A DNA stretch of 23,458 nucleotides, taken from CAZFLM01 sp964519955. GTDB taxonomy: Bacteria; Armatimonadota; Chthonomonadetes; Chthonomonadales; CAJBBX01. Positions within the stretch are counted from its first letter, which is position 1, and every line of letters starts with the position of its first letter. Below the pieces are notes generated by a model. It was not told where the DNA came from, searched no databases, and saw nothing but the letters and a program-made list of their open reading frames with translations. The position numbers and the translations under genes are program-made. The stretch is from positions 1-23,458 of the forward strand of contig CAZFLM010000088.1 of assembly GCA_964519955.1 (NCBI GenBank). Direction: 5' to 3'. Shown here one piece after another: positions 1 through 7,446 of this stretch.

Positions 1-1650
1 GCGTACTGGCGCCCCAACTTCGCCGGCGTGCCTCTCATCGCGGCGTACTGGGGCTGGGAGAAGGTCGAGACCTGGGTGACGCCAGACTACTTCCCGGCTT
101 TCCCCTCCGACCGCCAGTTCATCGACCTGGCCAAGCGGCTGCGGATACGCGACATCCACACGTTCCTCTGGCCGTCCGGCTACCACTACACGCTGACGTA
201 CGACAAGCGCCCGGACGGCTCGTTCGCCTGGGACGATCGCGCCCGGTTCGACGCCGTCGCGCGGCCCCACGCGGTGGTCGCGGCGGATGGCCGGACGCTC
301 ATCGGCGACCGGTCGTGGCTGCTCGGCGGGCAGACGGCAACGATGTGCGGCGGCGATGCCTGGACGCGCAAGTGGTTCGACGATATCGCGGCCAACTGCG
401 CGAAGCGGGGCGCCGAGATCGTGCAGGTCGACCAGGTGGTAGGCGGCGCGTTCCCGGCCTGCTACTCGGATCAGCACGGACACCCGGCGGGACCGGGGCC
501 GTGGATGACCGACGTGTTCCACGCGCAGCTCCGCTCCATGTACGGCGCCATGCGCAAGACGCAGCGCGATGCGGTGGTCTGCTACGAGGAGCCGAACGAG
601 TGGTTCACCGGGCACGCGGGCCTGCAGGACTACCGCGATCTGGAGGTGCTCGGCCAGCCGGGCGTGGAGCCGGCCTCCGTGTTCAACTACCTCTACCACG
701 AGTTCGTGCCGACGTTCCAGAGCAACCCCCAGCCCGGCAACAAGCTGCACACGGCCTGGTGCCTGGTGACGGGGCAGATGCCGCACTTCGTTCCCTCGAT
801 GCAGGTGGGCGCGGGCCCGGCGCTCCTCGGCGGCGGCTTCGACGAGTGGGGCGGCGACGCGCCCGCCGGCTGGGACAAGGTCGGAGGGTACCAGGGCGAG
901 GTGTGGAGCGGGTCGGCCGCCCGCGACACGACACAGCGCCACGGAGGCCGCGCGAGCCTGCGGCTGAGCAACGCGGAGCCGGGCCAAACGGTGCAGGTGT
1001 CGCAGAACGTGGCGATCGGCGGCGGGTTCCGCGTGGGCGGCAGGTACCGGCTGCGGGTCTGGCTGAAGAGTGGCGGCGTGGCTGCGGGCAACTCCATCAT
1101 GCTGGGCACGTTCGCGGACGGCATGCGCGTCACGTGGTCCGGCGGCATACCCATCCCGGCGGCTCCCGGCGACTGGACGCGCGGCGAGGCCACCTTCACG
1201 GTGCCGCCAGACACGCGCCTCCTTCGCATCATGCAGCACCTGCGGGGTCAGGGAACGGTGTGGCTCGACGACATGACGCTGGAGGAGGTGCGGCCCGACG
1301 GGACCGCGCGGGAGGCCATGCGCCCCGACAAGCCGGCCGACCACGCGCTGATGCGGCAGTGGGTGGCCCTGTACCACGGCGCGGGCCACCCCTACCTCTT
1401 CCTGGGGCGCACGCTGCACCCGCCGGCGCTGGAAGCAGCCACGCAGACCGTGGACGGGCGCACCTGGCCGGCCATCCTGCATCAGGCGTACCAGGCGCCC
1501 GACGGCTCGCGGGCGGTGGTGCTGGTGAACGCGACGGACGCCCCGCAGACGGGCACGCTGGCTTGGGCGGGGCAGAAGCAGCGCCTGTCGCTTAAGCCGT
1601 GGGAGGTGCGGATGGTGGTTGATCGGCGGGGGCAACGCGCTACCCGGTAG
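1..1650 (+). CDS. Glycoside-hydrolase-like protein (DUF6259-like), 5'-truncated
   Basis: The frame is open from base 1, so the true start lies upstream of the window and about 549 residues are visible. The first ~260 look like part of a TIM-barrel sugar-acting protein: aromatic-rich strands (AYWGWEKVETW, FLWPSGYHYTL), an acidic strand end (EIVQVDQVVGG) and a second acidic site (CYEEPNEW) that could supply catalytic carboxylates. Roughly residues 270-430 form a separate beta-sandwich resembling CBM4/9-type modules (GRASLRLSN, YRLRVWLKSGG, WLDDMTLEEV). After it the chain resumes with WVALYHGAGHPYLFLGR and a C-terminal beta-rich tail. The resemblance to DUF6259 proteins is from memory, not a search. 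The likely role is binding or hydrolysis of a complex polysaccharide, probably outside the cytoplasm, though any signal peptide is off-window. The 3' end overlaps the convergent NERD gene by 11 bases. Confidence 0.75.
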   Translation, partial: AYWRPNFAGVPLIAAYWGWEKVETWVTPDYFPAFPSDRQFIDLAKRLRIRDIHTFLWPSGYHYTLTYDKRPDGSFAWDDRARFDAVARPHAVVAADGRTLIGDRSWLLGGQTATMCGGDAWTRKWFDDIAANCAKRGAEIVQVDQVVGGAFPACYSDQHGHPAGPGPWMTDVFHAQLRSMYGAMRKTQRDAVVCYEEPNEWFTGHAGLQDYRDLEVLGQPGVEPASVFNYLYHEFVPTFQSNPQPGNKLHTAWCLVTGQMPHFVPSMQVGAGPALLGGGFDEWGGDAPAGWDKVGGYQGEVWSGSAARDTTQRHGGRASLRLSNAEPGQTVQVSQNVAIGGGFRVGGRYRLRVWLKSGGVAAGNSIMLGTFADGMRVTWSGGIPIPAAPGDWTRGEATFTVPPDTRLLRIMQHLRGQGTVWLDDMTLEEVRPDGTAREAMRPDKPADHALMRQWVALYHGAGHPYLFLGRTLHPPALEAATQTVDGRTWPAILHQAYQAPDGSRAVVLVNATDAPQTGTLAWAGQKQRLSLKPWEVRMVVDRRGQRATR

Positions 1651-2347
1651 GCAGAGCCCCCTCGGAGAGCAGGGCCACCAGCCTGTCAACGTCGTCGGGC
1701 ACTAGCGGCGCTGCGAGGCCGGTCACATAGTTCAGAAGAGCGCGAAGCTCCATCACGGGCAAGTCGCAGTCACGCACATCGAGGCTGTCGGCATCGACGA
1801 TGACGACCACCGGCAGAACAGGGATGTAGGGCAACCCGAGGCCCGGCCGCTTCAGGAGCCGGACCAGCGACTGCCTGTGTCCCCGTGCCTGGCTGCCGAC
1901 ATCCTTGAGGTTCGTCATCCAGCCGTTCGGCTGACGGCGGCGGCATCGCCCGCGCTCGCAGACGATGTGCCCCTCGTATGCCTTCACTTCGACAGGCACC
2001 AGACCCATGGGGCCGATGACGATGAGATCGATGTCGCCGCGCTGCTCACCGGGCGGCGCGTAGCCAGTTACCACGGTGTACGTGTCGGGGAGCGCTCCCA
2101 GGGCACGGCGGACCTTGCTCTCGCCGAGCGCGCCCGAGCCCCAACTGGTTGCCTTCGGGGCGAGGTAGTCACGAGCGACAACGATCAGGGCAAGGCCCAC
2201 GCAGCAGACGGCGAGGCGCGCGTTGGCGGACGATAGGTGCCAGGCCAGGCCGGCAAGGCAGAACGCGACGGCGAGCGCGAGGCCAAGCTTGAGTGCGTAG
2301 AGCACGGCCTTGCCTGTGGTGTACGACGGATGCCGGACCAGCTTCAT
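1640..2347 (-). CDS. Membrane-anchored NERD-domain protein
   Basis: A 235-residue protein. Two hydrophobic segments at about residues 17-37 and 45-60 anchor the N-terminus. A NERD (nuclease-related) domain follows at about 70-180. It shows the restriction-endonuclease-like core: GALGESKV (Glu76), GDIDLIVIGPMGLVPVEVK with Asp105/Asp107, and Glu120-x-Lys122 as the D...ExK metal-site pattern. A hydrophobic strand (IPVLPVVVIVD) follows, and the C-terminal part is helical. The ATG start has an ideal AGGAGGT ribosome site just upstream. NERD domains are predicted nucleases, but substrates are mostly unknown, so DNA or RNA processing at the membrane is inference. The gene converges on and slightly overlaps the glycoside-hydrolase-like gene. 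There is no obvious partner, and the next minus-strand gene upstream is 151 bases away. Confidence 0.85.
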   Translation of the reverse strand: MKLVRHPSYTTGKAVLYALKLGLALAVAFCLAGLAWHLSSANARLAVCCVGLALIVVARDYLAPKATSWGSGALGESKVRRALGALPDTYTVVTGYAPPGEQRGDIDLIVIGPMGLVPVEVKAYEGHIVCERGRCRRRQPNGWMTNLKDVGSQARGHRQSLVRLLKRPGLGLPYIPVLPVVVIVDADSLDVRDCDLPVMELRALLNYVTGLAAPLVPDDVDRLVALLSEGALPTG

Positions 2348-2423
2348 GGCTGACCTCCTGGACCGTCTGGTGCGGGGGGCTCCCCCATCGAGCGGAGGAG
2401 CCCCAGGTAGTCAGTGGACGGCT

Positions 2424-2464
2424 ACCCACCCCGGCCTTTGGCCACCCCTCCCGAACCGGGAGCG
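2424..2464 (+). repeat. Dispersed 41-base intergenic repeat, copy A
   Basis: This stretch matches 5181-5221 over 41 bases with about four mismatches (shared start ACCCACCCCGGCCTT). Both copies end in the hairpin CTCCCG-3 nt-CGGGAG (here 2448-2462). It sits in the 151-base gap between the ROK kinase stop and the NERD start, so it could also act as a weak transcript-end hairpin. The same kind of CCC-rich hairpin repeat is often scattered between genes in high-GC genomes. Confidence 0.65.
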
Positions 2465-2498
2465 GACGTCACGGGGGCGCGTGCGGCCTACCGGTGCG

Positions 2499-3515
2499 TC
2501 AGTCCTTGCCCTGGCACTTGCGCCAGGCCAACTCGGCGGCGCCCATGACGCCGGCGTCCTCGCCCAGGCCCGCCTCGACGATGCGACAGTTCTGCGCGAC
2601 CGAGTGGACGCTGTGGCGGCGCAGGGAGCGCTCCGCGGCCGCCATGAGGCCGGTGGCCTGGCGGATGCCGCCGCCCAGCACGACGACGTCCGGGTTGAAC
2701 AGGTTGGCCGCGTTGCCGATGCCGATGCCGAGGTAGTAGCCGGTCTCCTCCCACACCGAGAGGGCCACCGCGTCCCCGTCGCGCGCCGCGTCGTCGATCA
2801 TCTTCGGGGTGAGCGTCGTCTTGTCGCCGGCGATGCGGTCGAAGAGCACGGTCTCCTTGTTCGTCTCGATGGCGCGCAGGCCCCGCTCCAGGATGGCCGA
2901 GGTGCCGCAGTAGGCCTCGAGGCAGCCGAACGTGCCACAGCCGCACTGGCGCCCGCCCGCCACGATCACGTGGTGGCCGAACTCGCAGGCGCCGCCGGTG
3001 CTGCCGGTGAGGAGCCGCCCGCCCGTGATGACGCCGCTGCCGATGCCGGTGCCCAGCGTCAGCATCACGAGGTCGCTCACCTCGCGGCCTGCGCCGTAAC
3101 GGAACTCGCCCAGCGCGGCCACGTTGGCGTCGTTGCCCGCGTAAGAGGCGATCCCCAGCTTCTCGGAGATGGGGCCGCAGAACAGCACGTCCAGGAACAT
3201 GCGGAACTGGCCGTCAACAGTCTCGCCGAAGTTGGGCGACCAGCGGATGCAGCCGGTCTTCGGGTCGATGTGGCCCGGCACGGCCATGCCGATGGCGCCG
3301 ACGTCGGACGGCTTGAGGCCGGCCTCGGCGATGGCGACCGCGACGGTCTCGCAGACCCGCTCGATCACACGGGCGGCGCCGGACTTGGCGTCGGACGGGC
3401 CCCGCGACTGCCCGACGATCTGCTCCTTAGCATCGACGACGGCGGCGCGCACGTTGGTACCGCCCAGGTCGACCCCCACGACGTACTGCGCATCCGCCTT
3501 CGGTTGCACGCTCAT
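2499..3515 (-). CDS. ROK-family sugar kinase (glucokinase-like)
   Basis: 338 residues, the usual length for a ROK kinase. The phosphate-binding motif VDLGGTNVRAAVVD lies at about residues 15-28. The catalytic Asp is in AGNDANVAALGE (Asp129). GTGIGSGVI lies at 155-163. The ROK signature is complete: EFGHH (178-182) followed by CGCGTFGCLE (191-200), giving the zinc-binding Cys and His set. The expected reaction is ATP-dependent 6-phosphorylation of glucose or a related hexose or N-acylhexosamine in the cytoplasm. The sequence does not fix which sugar. The ATG has a GGGGAG ribosome site. It lies 25 bases downstream of the 5'-nucleotidase gene on the same strand, so the two are probably cotranscribed. 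A second, divergent ROK-like gene is at 16976-18373. Confidence 0.93.
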   Translation of the reverse strand: MSVQPKADAQYVVGVDLGGTNVRAAVVDAKEQIVGQSRGPSDAKSGAARVIERVCETVAVAIAEAGLKPSDVGAIGMAVPGHIDPKTGCIRWSPNFGETVDGQFRMFLDVLFCGPISEKLGIASYAGNDANVAALGEFRYGAGREVSDLVMLTLGTGIGSGVITGGRLLTGSTGGACEFGHHVIVAGGRQCGCGTFGCLEAYCGTSAILERGLRAIETNKETVLFDRIAGDKTTLTPKMIDDAARDGDAVALSVWEETGYYLGIGIGNAANLFNPDVVVLGGGIRQATGLMAAAERSLRRHSVHSVAQNCRIVEAGLGEDAGVMGAAELAWRKCQGKD

Positions 3516-3540
3516 CTTGCTCTCCCCAGTTTGGTGTTGG

Positions 3541-5061
3541 CTATTCGCCCCGAACGATGCGGCGACCGTCGTAGGCGGGTGATACCGTTCCCTGCTTGCG
3601 TATGTAGGCCGTCAGCGTGTCGCGCCGCGTCTTGCCCGTGTCCTGCTTATCCGTGGCGCCCTCCAACATGCGCTCGGCCATGAAGCTGTTCGTGGAGCCG
3701 GAGTAGACGCGCGCATCGTCGATCGGCGCCCCGCCGACCTCGGCGCGCACCAGCTTGCGGTCTGCCACCTCGTAGCGGATGCCCGAGACCGCCGGGCGGT
3801 ACCTGAGCAGCAGGCGCTTCAGAGCCGCGCCGGCGATCTTGAACGTGACGACCGTGTTGCTGAACGGATCGACCTCGGCGATCACCGCGTTGGTGATCGG
3901 TCCCTTGACCACGGCGGCGCGCACGCCCCCGACGTTCTGCAGGTCGAACTCGGCGCCCGTCGCGGCGCGCATGGCGTCGGCCATGAGGTTGTACTCCGCC
4001 GCGTCGTCGCCCTTCTGCGCGAAGTCGCCCGCCGCCGTGCCGATCACCTCGCCGTACTTGGCGGCGATGGGCTTCCAGTACGTGGACACGACCTTCGCCG
4101 TGGCGGGATCGTCGGGCACGCTGGAGGTCACCGGGAGCAGCTTGCCGGAGTACTTGCCCACCACCCAGCCGCCGGTCGACGATGGTTCCAGCGATACGTC
4201 GAGCCGCCCGAGGGTGCCGGCCCACTGGAAGTCCTGCACGATCACCGTACCGTTCACGCCGCCGCGCGGGGCCGTGCCATGCGCCGCGATGAACTCGGGC
4301 TGCTTCAGCAGCGTGTGCGAGTCGCCGCCGACGATGATGTCGATACCCGGCACCTTCTCGGCCAGTTCGCGATCGACGTCCACCCCGATGTGCGTCAGCG
4401 CCACGACGATGTCGCATTGCTCGCGCAGCTCCGGCACGATGCGGCCGGCGACCGCAACCGGGTCGTCGATGACGACGCTGCCCTTGGCGCCGGGGTAGGT
4501 CTTGGCGCTGGACGTCACCAGGCCGAAGATGCCCACGCGCACGCCCGCGATCCTCTTGATCACATACGGGCGGGTCAACTCGACGCCGTCCAGCGGATGC
4601 ACGTTGGCGCAGACGACCGGGCGCTTGGCCTGCGCGATGAGCTTGCGCAGCTCGGGGAAGGTATGGTTGAACTCGTGGTTCCCGAGGCAGGCCACGTCGT
4701 AGCGCGCGGCGTTCATCGCGGTGACATCGGCCATGCCATGGTACTCGGTGGAGAACGGCGTTCCGTCGCACACGTCGCCGGCGTCGAGCACCAGCGTAGC
4801 GTGCCCCTTCTCGGCGCGGACGCGCTTGATCATCGTGGCGCGCCGGGCGATGCCGCCTATGTCGGTGCGCGCCTCGAGCATCGACAACTCGGTGCCGGGA
4901 TCGAAGGTCTCGGGGTAGCTGTACGGCAGCAGGTGGCCGTGGGTATCGTTCGTGTGTAGAATGGTGAGCTGAACGGTGCGCGGGGAATCGCCCCAGGCGC
5001 CGGCCGCCAGCAGGACGGTGAGGCAGACGAGGGTGACGCGGAGCGGCGAATGTCGAAGCAT
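3541..5061 (-). CDS. Exported 5'-nucleotidase / 2',3'-cyclic phosphodiesterase family (UshA-like)
   Basis: 506 residues from the ATG at 5061, chosen because it begins a signal peptide (MLRHSPLRVTLVCLTVLLAA) and has a GGAAGGAGAGG ribosome site. The frame stays open upstream, but that stretch is repeat DNA. The metallophosphatase domain shows all its blocks: HTNDTHGH (36-43), DAGD (93-96), GNHEFNH (127-133), THIG (223-226) and GGDSHT (245-250). The C-terminal nucleotide-binding domain shows QNVGGVRAAV (375-384) and PFSNTVVT (399-406). The family hydrolyses extracytoplasmic nucleotides (or UDP-sugars or cyclic nucleotides) to nucleoside and phosphate in the periplasm. Substrate choice cannot be read here. 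A promoter-like pair lies 50 bases upstream. The downstream ROK kinase could act on sugars released nearby, but that link is inference. Confidence 0.93.
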   Translation of the reverse strand: MLRHSPLRVTLVCLTVLLAAGAWGDSPRTVQLTILHTNDTHGHLLPYSYPETFDPGTELSMLEARTDIGGIARRATMIKRVRAEKGHATLVLDAGDVCDGTPFSTEYHGMADVTAMNAARYDVACLGNHEFNHTFPELRKLIAQAKRPVVCANVHPLDGVELTRPYVIKRIAGVRVGIFGLVTSSAKTYPGAKGSVVIDDPVAVAGRIVPELREQCDIVVALTHIGVDVDRELAEKVPGIDIIVGGDSHTLLKQPEFIAAHGTAPRGGVNGTVIVQDFQWAGTLGRLDVSLEPSSTGGWVVGKYSGKLLPVTSSVPDDPATAKVVSTYWKPIAAKYGEVIGTAAGDFAQKGDDAAEYNLMADAMRAATGAEFDLQNVGGVRAAVVKGPITNAVIAEVDPFSNTVVTFKIAGAALKRLLLRYRPAVSGIRYEVADRKLVRAEVGGAPIDDARVYSGSTNSFMAERMLEGATDKQDTGKTRRDTLTAYIRKQGTVSPAYDGRRIVRGE

Positions 5062-5110
5062 GTCCTCTCCTTCCGCTGCCCGCGGCACGCGCCGTCGGGC
5101 GAGCGGCCCC

Positions 5111-5140
5111 ATTGTACTGTAAGGGCTCCGGGGAGCGCAA
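5111..5140 (-). promoter_or_regulatory. Sigma70-type promoter for the 5'-nucleotidase
   Basis: On the minus strand, TTGCGC (5140-5135) and TACAAT (5116-5111) are 18 bases apart. The -10 lies 50 bases upstream of the nucleotidase ATG. The -35 is imperfect and the -10 is close to consensus; it stands out in very GC-rich surroundings. Confidence 0.55.
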
Positions 5141-5180
5141 CCGGCAGGGCTGAGAAGGCTGCGGGGGCGAGCGGAAGGCG

Positions 5181-5221
5181 ACCCACCCCGGCCTTCGGTC
5201 ACCCCTCCCGAATCGGGAGGG
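5181..5221 (+). repeat. Dispersed 41-base intergenic repeat, copy B
   Basis: Second copy of the element at 2424-2464, in the same orientation, ending in CTCCCG-AAT-CGGGAG (5205-5219). It lies between the divergent nucleotidase and rtcA genes and is followed directly by a different repeat family. Confidence 0.65.
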
Positions 5222-5229
5222 GGCATGGC

Positions 5230-5410
5230 GATGGGCTGGTGCGGATGCCGCCGAGGGCGGCGGCGGTCCACGGGCAGGCGTCCCGGCGATGGGTTGGTGC
5301 GGGCGCCGCCGGGGGCGGCGGCGGTCCACAGGCGGGCAGTCCACGGGCGGCGACCGGGCGGTGGGTTGGTGCGGATGCCGCCGGGGGCGGCGGCGGTCCA
5401 AGGGCGGGCC
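5230..5410 (+). repeat. Three imperfect ~45-base hairpin repeats upstream of rtcA
   Basis: Three copies start near 5230, 5288 and 5360, each reading roughly GATGGGTTGGTGCGGATGCC, then a GCCGCC-3 nt-GGCGGC hairpin, then GGCGGTCCA. The hairpins start at 5247, 5305 and 5377, so spacing is irregular (58 and 72 bases). The block ends directly before the rtcA ribosome site. Open frames cross it on both strands, but the translations are low-complexity Pro/Arg/Gly, so it is treated as non-coding. Confidence 0.7.
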
Positions 5411-5427
5411 ACGAGAGGAGAACTGCG

Positions 5428-6483
5428 GTGGCAGAGAAGGTGACTATCGACGGGTCGCTGGGTGAGGGCGGCGGGCAGATCCTGCGCACCTCGGCGGCGT
5501 TGGCGGCCATCACCGGGCGCGAGGTGCAGATCGTCAACATCCGCGCCGGGCGGAAGAAGCCAGGGCTCCAGCCGCAGCATCTGGCGGCGATGCGCGCGGC
5601 CGCGCAAGCGTGCGGCGGCGAGTTGACGGGCGACGCCGTCGGATCGCTGGAGTTGACGCTGCGGCCCGGTGCGACGGACGCGCCGACGAGCCCAACGCTC
5701 TCGTGTGACATCGGCACGGCAGGCGCCACCACGCTCGTTCTGCAGACGGTGCTGCTGCCCTGCCTCCTGCGACACGGCGAGGCGTCGATCGCCGTGCGAG
5801 GCGGGACACACGTGCCGATGGCGCCGACCGCCGACTACATCGAGGGGGTGTTCGTACCGGCGCTGCAGGCGTTCGGCGTCGAGGCACGCACGGAGGTTCG
5901 GTCGCTCGGCTTCTACCCGAAGGGCGGCGGCGAGTTGGTAGTGACCGCCTCGATGGCCGGCCCGCTCATACCGGTGCGCATCGACGCGCCCGGCCGCACC
6001 CCGGACCTCGCCGCCTACGTGTCCACCGCGCAACTCCCCGACCACGTGGCCGAGCGCGGCGCCCGGGCGGTCGAGTCCTACCTGAAGGCGCGGGGCCGGA
6101 AGGCCGATCTCGTCGTTCGGCGCCTACGCTCGAATGGCGCGGGCGCGGCGGTGATGCTGGCCGCGGCTGGGGAGCGCAGCTTCGCCGGCTTCTCGTCGCT
6201 CGGGAAGCAGGGCCTGCCAATGGAGGCGGTGGCGGAGACGGCATGCGCGGCGTTCATGGAGTGGACGCGCACCGGAGCAGCCTGCGACGAGCACCTGGCC
6301 GACCAACTCGTGCTTCCCGCGGCGCTGGCGCCTGGCGAGAGCTGCTGGACCGCGCCAATGGCGACCGAGCATCTGCGGACCGTCCTCACGATCGTCGAGG
6401 CGTTTCTGCCGATCCGCTGGGGCATCGAGCCGACCGACGAGGGAAGCGTGCGGGTACGGGTACAGGGCGCAGCGCCCGCGTGA
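5428..6483 (+). CDS. rtcA: RNA 3'-terminal phosphate cyclase RtcA
   Basis: 351 residues from the GTG at 5428, which has a GAGAGGAG ribosome site and places the family N-terminus correctly; upstream in-frame sequence is intergenic repeat. Family landmarks: IDGSLGEGGGQILR (7-20), GRKKPGLQPQH (41-51), a GGTHVPMAPTADYIEGVF block, SLGFYPKGGGE, and ADQLVLPAAL. The His in ATEHLRTV (about residue 315) matches the position of the adenylated His of this family. RtcA uses ATP to convert RNA 3'-phosphate ends to 2',3'-cyclic phosphate through an AMP intermediate. That role belongs to RNA repair or end metabolism in the cytoplasm. The usual partner ligase gene rtcB is not in the window, nor is an rtcR-type regulator. 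The gene is therefore a stand-alone unit behind the hairpin repeats. Confidence 0.95.
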   Translation: MAEKVTIDGSLGEGGGQILRTSAALAAITGREVQIVNIRAGRKKPGLQPQHLAAMRAAAQACGGELTGDAVGSLELTLRPGATDAPTSPTLSCDIGTAGATTLVLQTVLLPCLLRHGEASIAVRGGTHVPMAPTADYIEGVFVPALQAFGVEARTEVRSLGFYPKGGGELVVTASMAGPLIPVRIDAPGRTPDLAAYVSTAQLPDHVAERGARAVESYLKARGRKADLVVRRLRSNGAGAAVMLAAAGERSFAGFSSLGKQGLPMEAVAETACAAFMEWTRTGAACDEHLADQLVLPAALAPGESCWTAPMATEHLRTVLTIVEAFLPIRWGIEPTDEGSVRVRVQGAAPA

Positions 6484-6500
6484 TGGCCGGGCCGTACGTG

Positions 6501-6536
6501 CGCGAGCCCTCGGCTGTCCCCGGCCGAGGGCTCGCG
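6501..6536 (+). terminator. Hairpin after rtcA, likely transcript end
   Basis: A perfect 13-bp stem, CGCGAGCCCTCGG (6501-6513) with CCGAGGGCTCGCG (6524-6536), starts 18 bases after the rtcA stop. CGTA/TACG can extend it across a 4-base bulge. There is no T-run, so it is either a factor-assisted end or an RNA-stabilising hairpin. Confidence 0.5.
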
Positions 6537-6539
6537 TAC

Positions 6540-6860
6540 GCCAGGCGGTCCTGGCACCCGGCCGACGCGGGCTGGCTCAGGCCCTTCGTCGGCTTGTGTG
6601 AACTGAGCGGCCGCCATCCGGGCCGCTGCGCGCACGCCGGTTCCTCACAGCGGGCGGAAGTCCCCATTCCGCCCGTGCCCGGCGCGCGCAAGCTGCAGCT
6701 CCGGTGCGGTCCGGTCAGAATGGCATTGCGTTTGGCTATTGGCCCTCCTTTCTCGCTCGCGCGCAGGTCCAGGCCTGTCGGCGCGGCCGCGTTGGGGGCG
6801 AAACCTGCGGCTGTGGACCGTCGTCGATCCGCGCCCCCCGCCACGCGGACCGGGGCAGCT
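6540..6860. other. Folded, GC-rich intergenic stretch without a convincing gene
   Basis: No credible protein is seen on either strand. Several inverted repeats follow each other: AGCGGCC/GGCCGCT (about 6606-6627), CGGGCGGAA (6651-6659) with TTCCGCCCG (6667-6675), nested inside GC-rich flanks (GCGCG...GCCGG with CCGG...CGCGC, about 6629-6690), and TCCGCG (6828-6833) with CGCGGA (6844-6849). The last could end transcription of the small minus-strand gene. The density of hairpins suggests a structured RNA on either strand. I looked for SRP, tmRNA and RNase P signatures and did not see them. Confidence 0.35.
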
Positions 6861-7109
6861 CTAGTCGACGATGTAGTAGATCGTGCCGTCGGCCAGGACG
6901 TAGACACCATTGGGATAGAGGATGGACCCGTCGATGTAGATGACCCTGCCGTCTTCCAGGATCTCGACAATCGCGGACGGCGGTGGTAGGCGCGGAGACG
7001 AGATAGGCGGCGTATCGGCGCGGCCAAGCAGGGGCACCGACACAAGAAGAACAACTCCGAGCGAGAAGCAGGAAAGGGCACGACGCAGCGCGCCAGCAAT
7101 GCGGTTCAC
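6861..7109 (-). CDS. Small exported protein with two DG-strand motifs
   Basis: 82 residues from a GTG at 7109, placed by a strong GGAGG ribosome site 7 bases away. The frame is open further upstream but without start signals. The N-terminus is a good signal peptide: basic start (VNRIAGALRR), hydrophobic core (FSLGVVLLVSVPLL), and a likely cut after GRA. The mature part is only ~50 residues: a Pro-rich linker (PPISSPRLPPP), then two similar beta-rich units, ILEDGRVIYI and VLADGTIYYI, joined by DGSILYPNGVY. No family is recognised. It could be a small periplasmic or surface beta-hairpin protein. It faces away from ffh across a 337-base gap and ends in the folded intergenic stretch. Export is well supported; function is unknown. 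Confidence 0.7.
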   Translation of the reverse strand: MNRIAGALRRALSCFSLGVVLLVSVPLLGRADTPPISSPRLPPPSAIVEILEDGRVIYIDGSILYPNGVYVLADGTIYYIVD

Positions 7110-7446
7110 CAGGTTTCCTCCGGGGCGGCAAAGGATTATCCGGGACGCGCTTACCGCTGCGACGCGCCGGCTTCTACCTGTTGCTAGCCGGAGAGGGCCC
7201 GGGCTATGGCTGCCTCGCGACGATTCCGCAGCTTTCTTTGTGGAGGCCCGGCGGGAGCGTGCGGGCGACGCCACGAGCAACGCAAGCGTTGACTCGCATC
7301 GGACAAGGCGGTATACTGCTGACTCCGACTTTGCCGCGTGAGCGGCCTTGCGGTTCGGTAGATGCCCGATCGCCCTTGCCCGGCATGCGGGGTAGGTGCG
7401 TCGGGCGTTCTTGTGACGCGGTCGATACGGCCGGCGAGAAGCGCGC
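7110..7446. other. Divergent intergenic region upstream of ffh
   Basis: 337 bases between the small exported-protein gene (minus) and ffh (plus). It holds one clear plus-strand promoter (7289-7317), giving ffh a leader of about 120 bases. For the minus-strand gene a possible -10 (GATAAT, around 7137-7142 read on the minus strand) is present without a good -35. No coding sequence or RNA gene was recognised. Confidence 0.5.
7289..7317 (+). promoter_or_regulatory. Near-consensus sigma70 promoter of the ffh-rpsP cluster
   Basis: TTGACT (7289-7294) and TATACT (7312-7317) are separated by 17 bases, one mismatch each from consensus. It lies 130 bases upstream of the ffh start. The -10 and following bases (TATACTGCT) are shared with the outer-membrane-protein promoter at 19247-19276. 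Confidence 0.85.

Noticed and set aside
2310..3683. Plus-strand open frame of 457 codons across the ROK kinase
   Set aside because: It lies antisense to a clear ROK kinase, is low-complexity, and shows no motifs.
5230..5410. CRISPR array
   Set aside because: There are only three copies, unequal spacing, imperfect repeats, repeats longer than the gaps, and no cas genes.
5062..6045. Possible 328-residue N-terminal extension of the 5'-nucleotidase
   Set aside because: The extension translates repeat DNA and rtcA antisense. The ATG at 5061 has a ribosome site, signal peptide and upstream promoter.
6386..7099. Minus-strand open frame covering the folded intergenic stretch, with an AGGAGGG upstream of an ATG
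   Set aside because: The spacing is too long (about 15 bases) and the composition is Arg/Pro/Ser-rich without domain features. It also runs into rtcA antisense.
7110..7446. SRP RNA gene near ffh
   Set aside because: The conserved GGAAGGAAGCAG-type core of domain IV was not found here or in 6484-6860.
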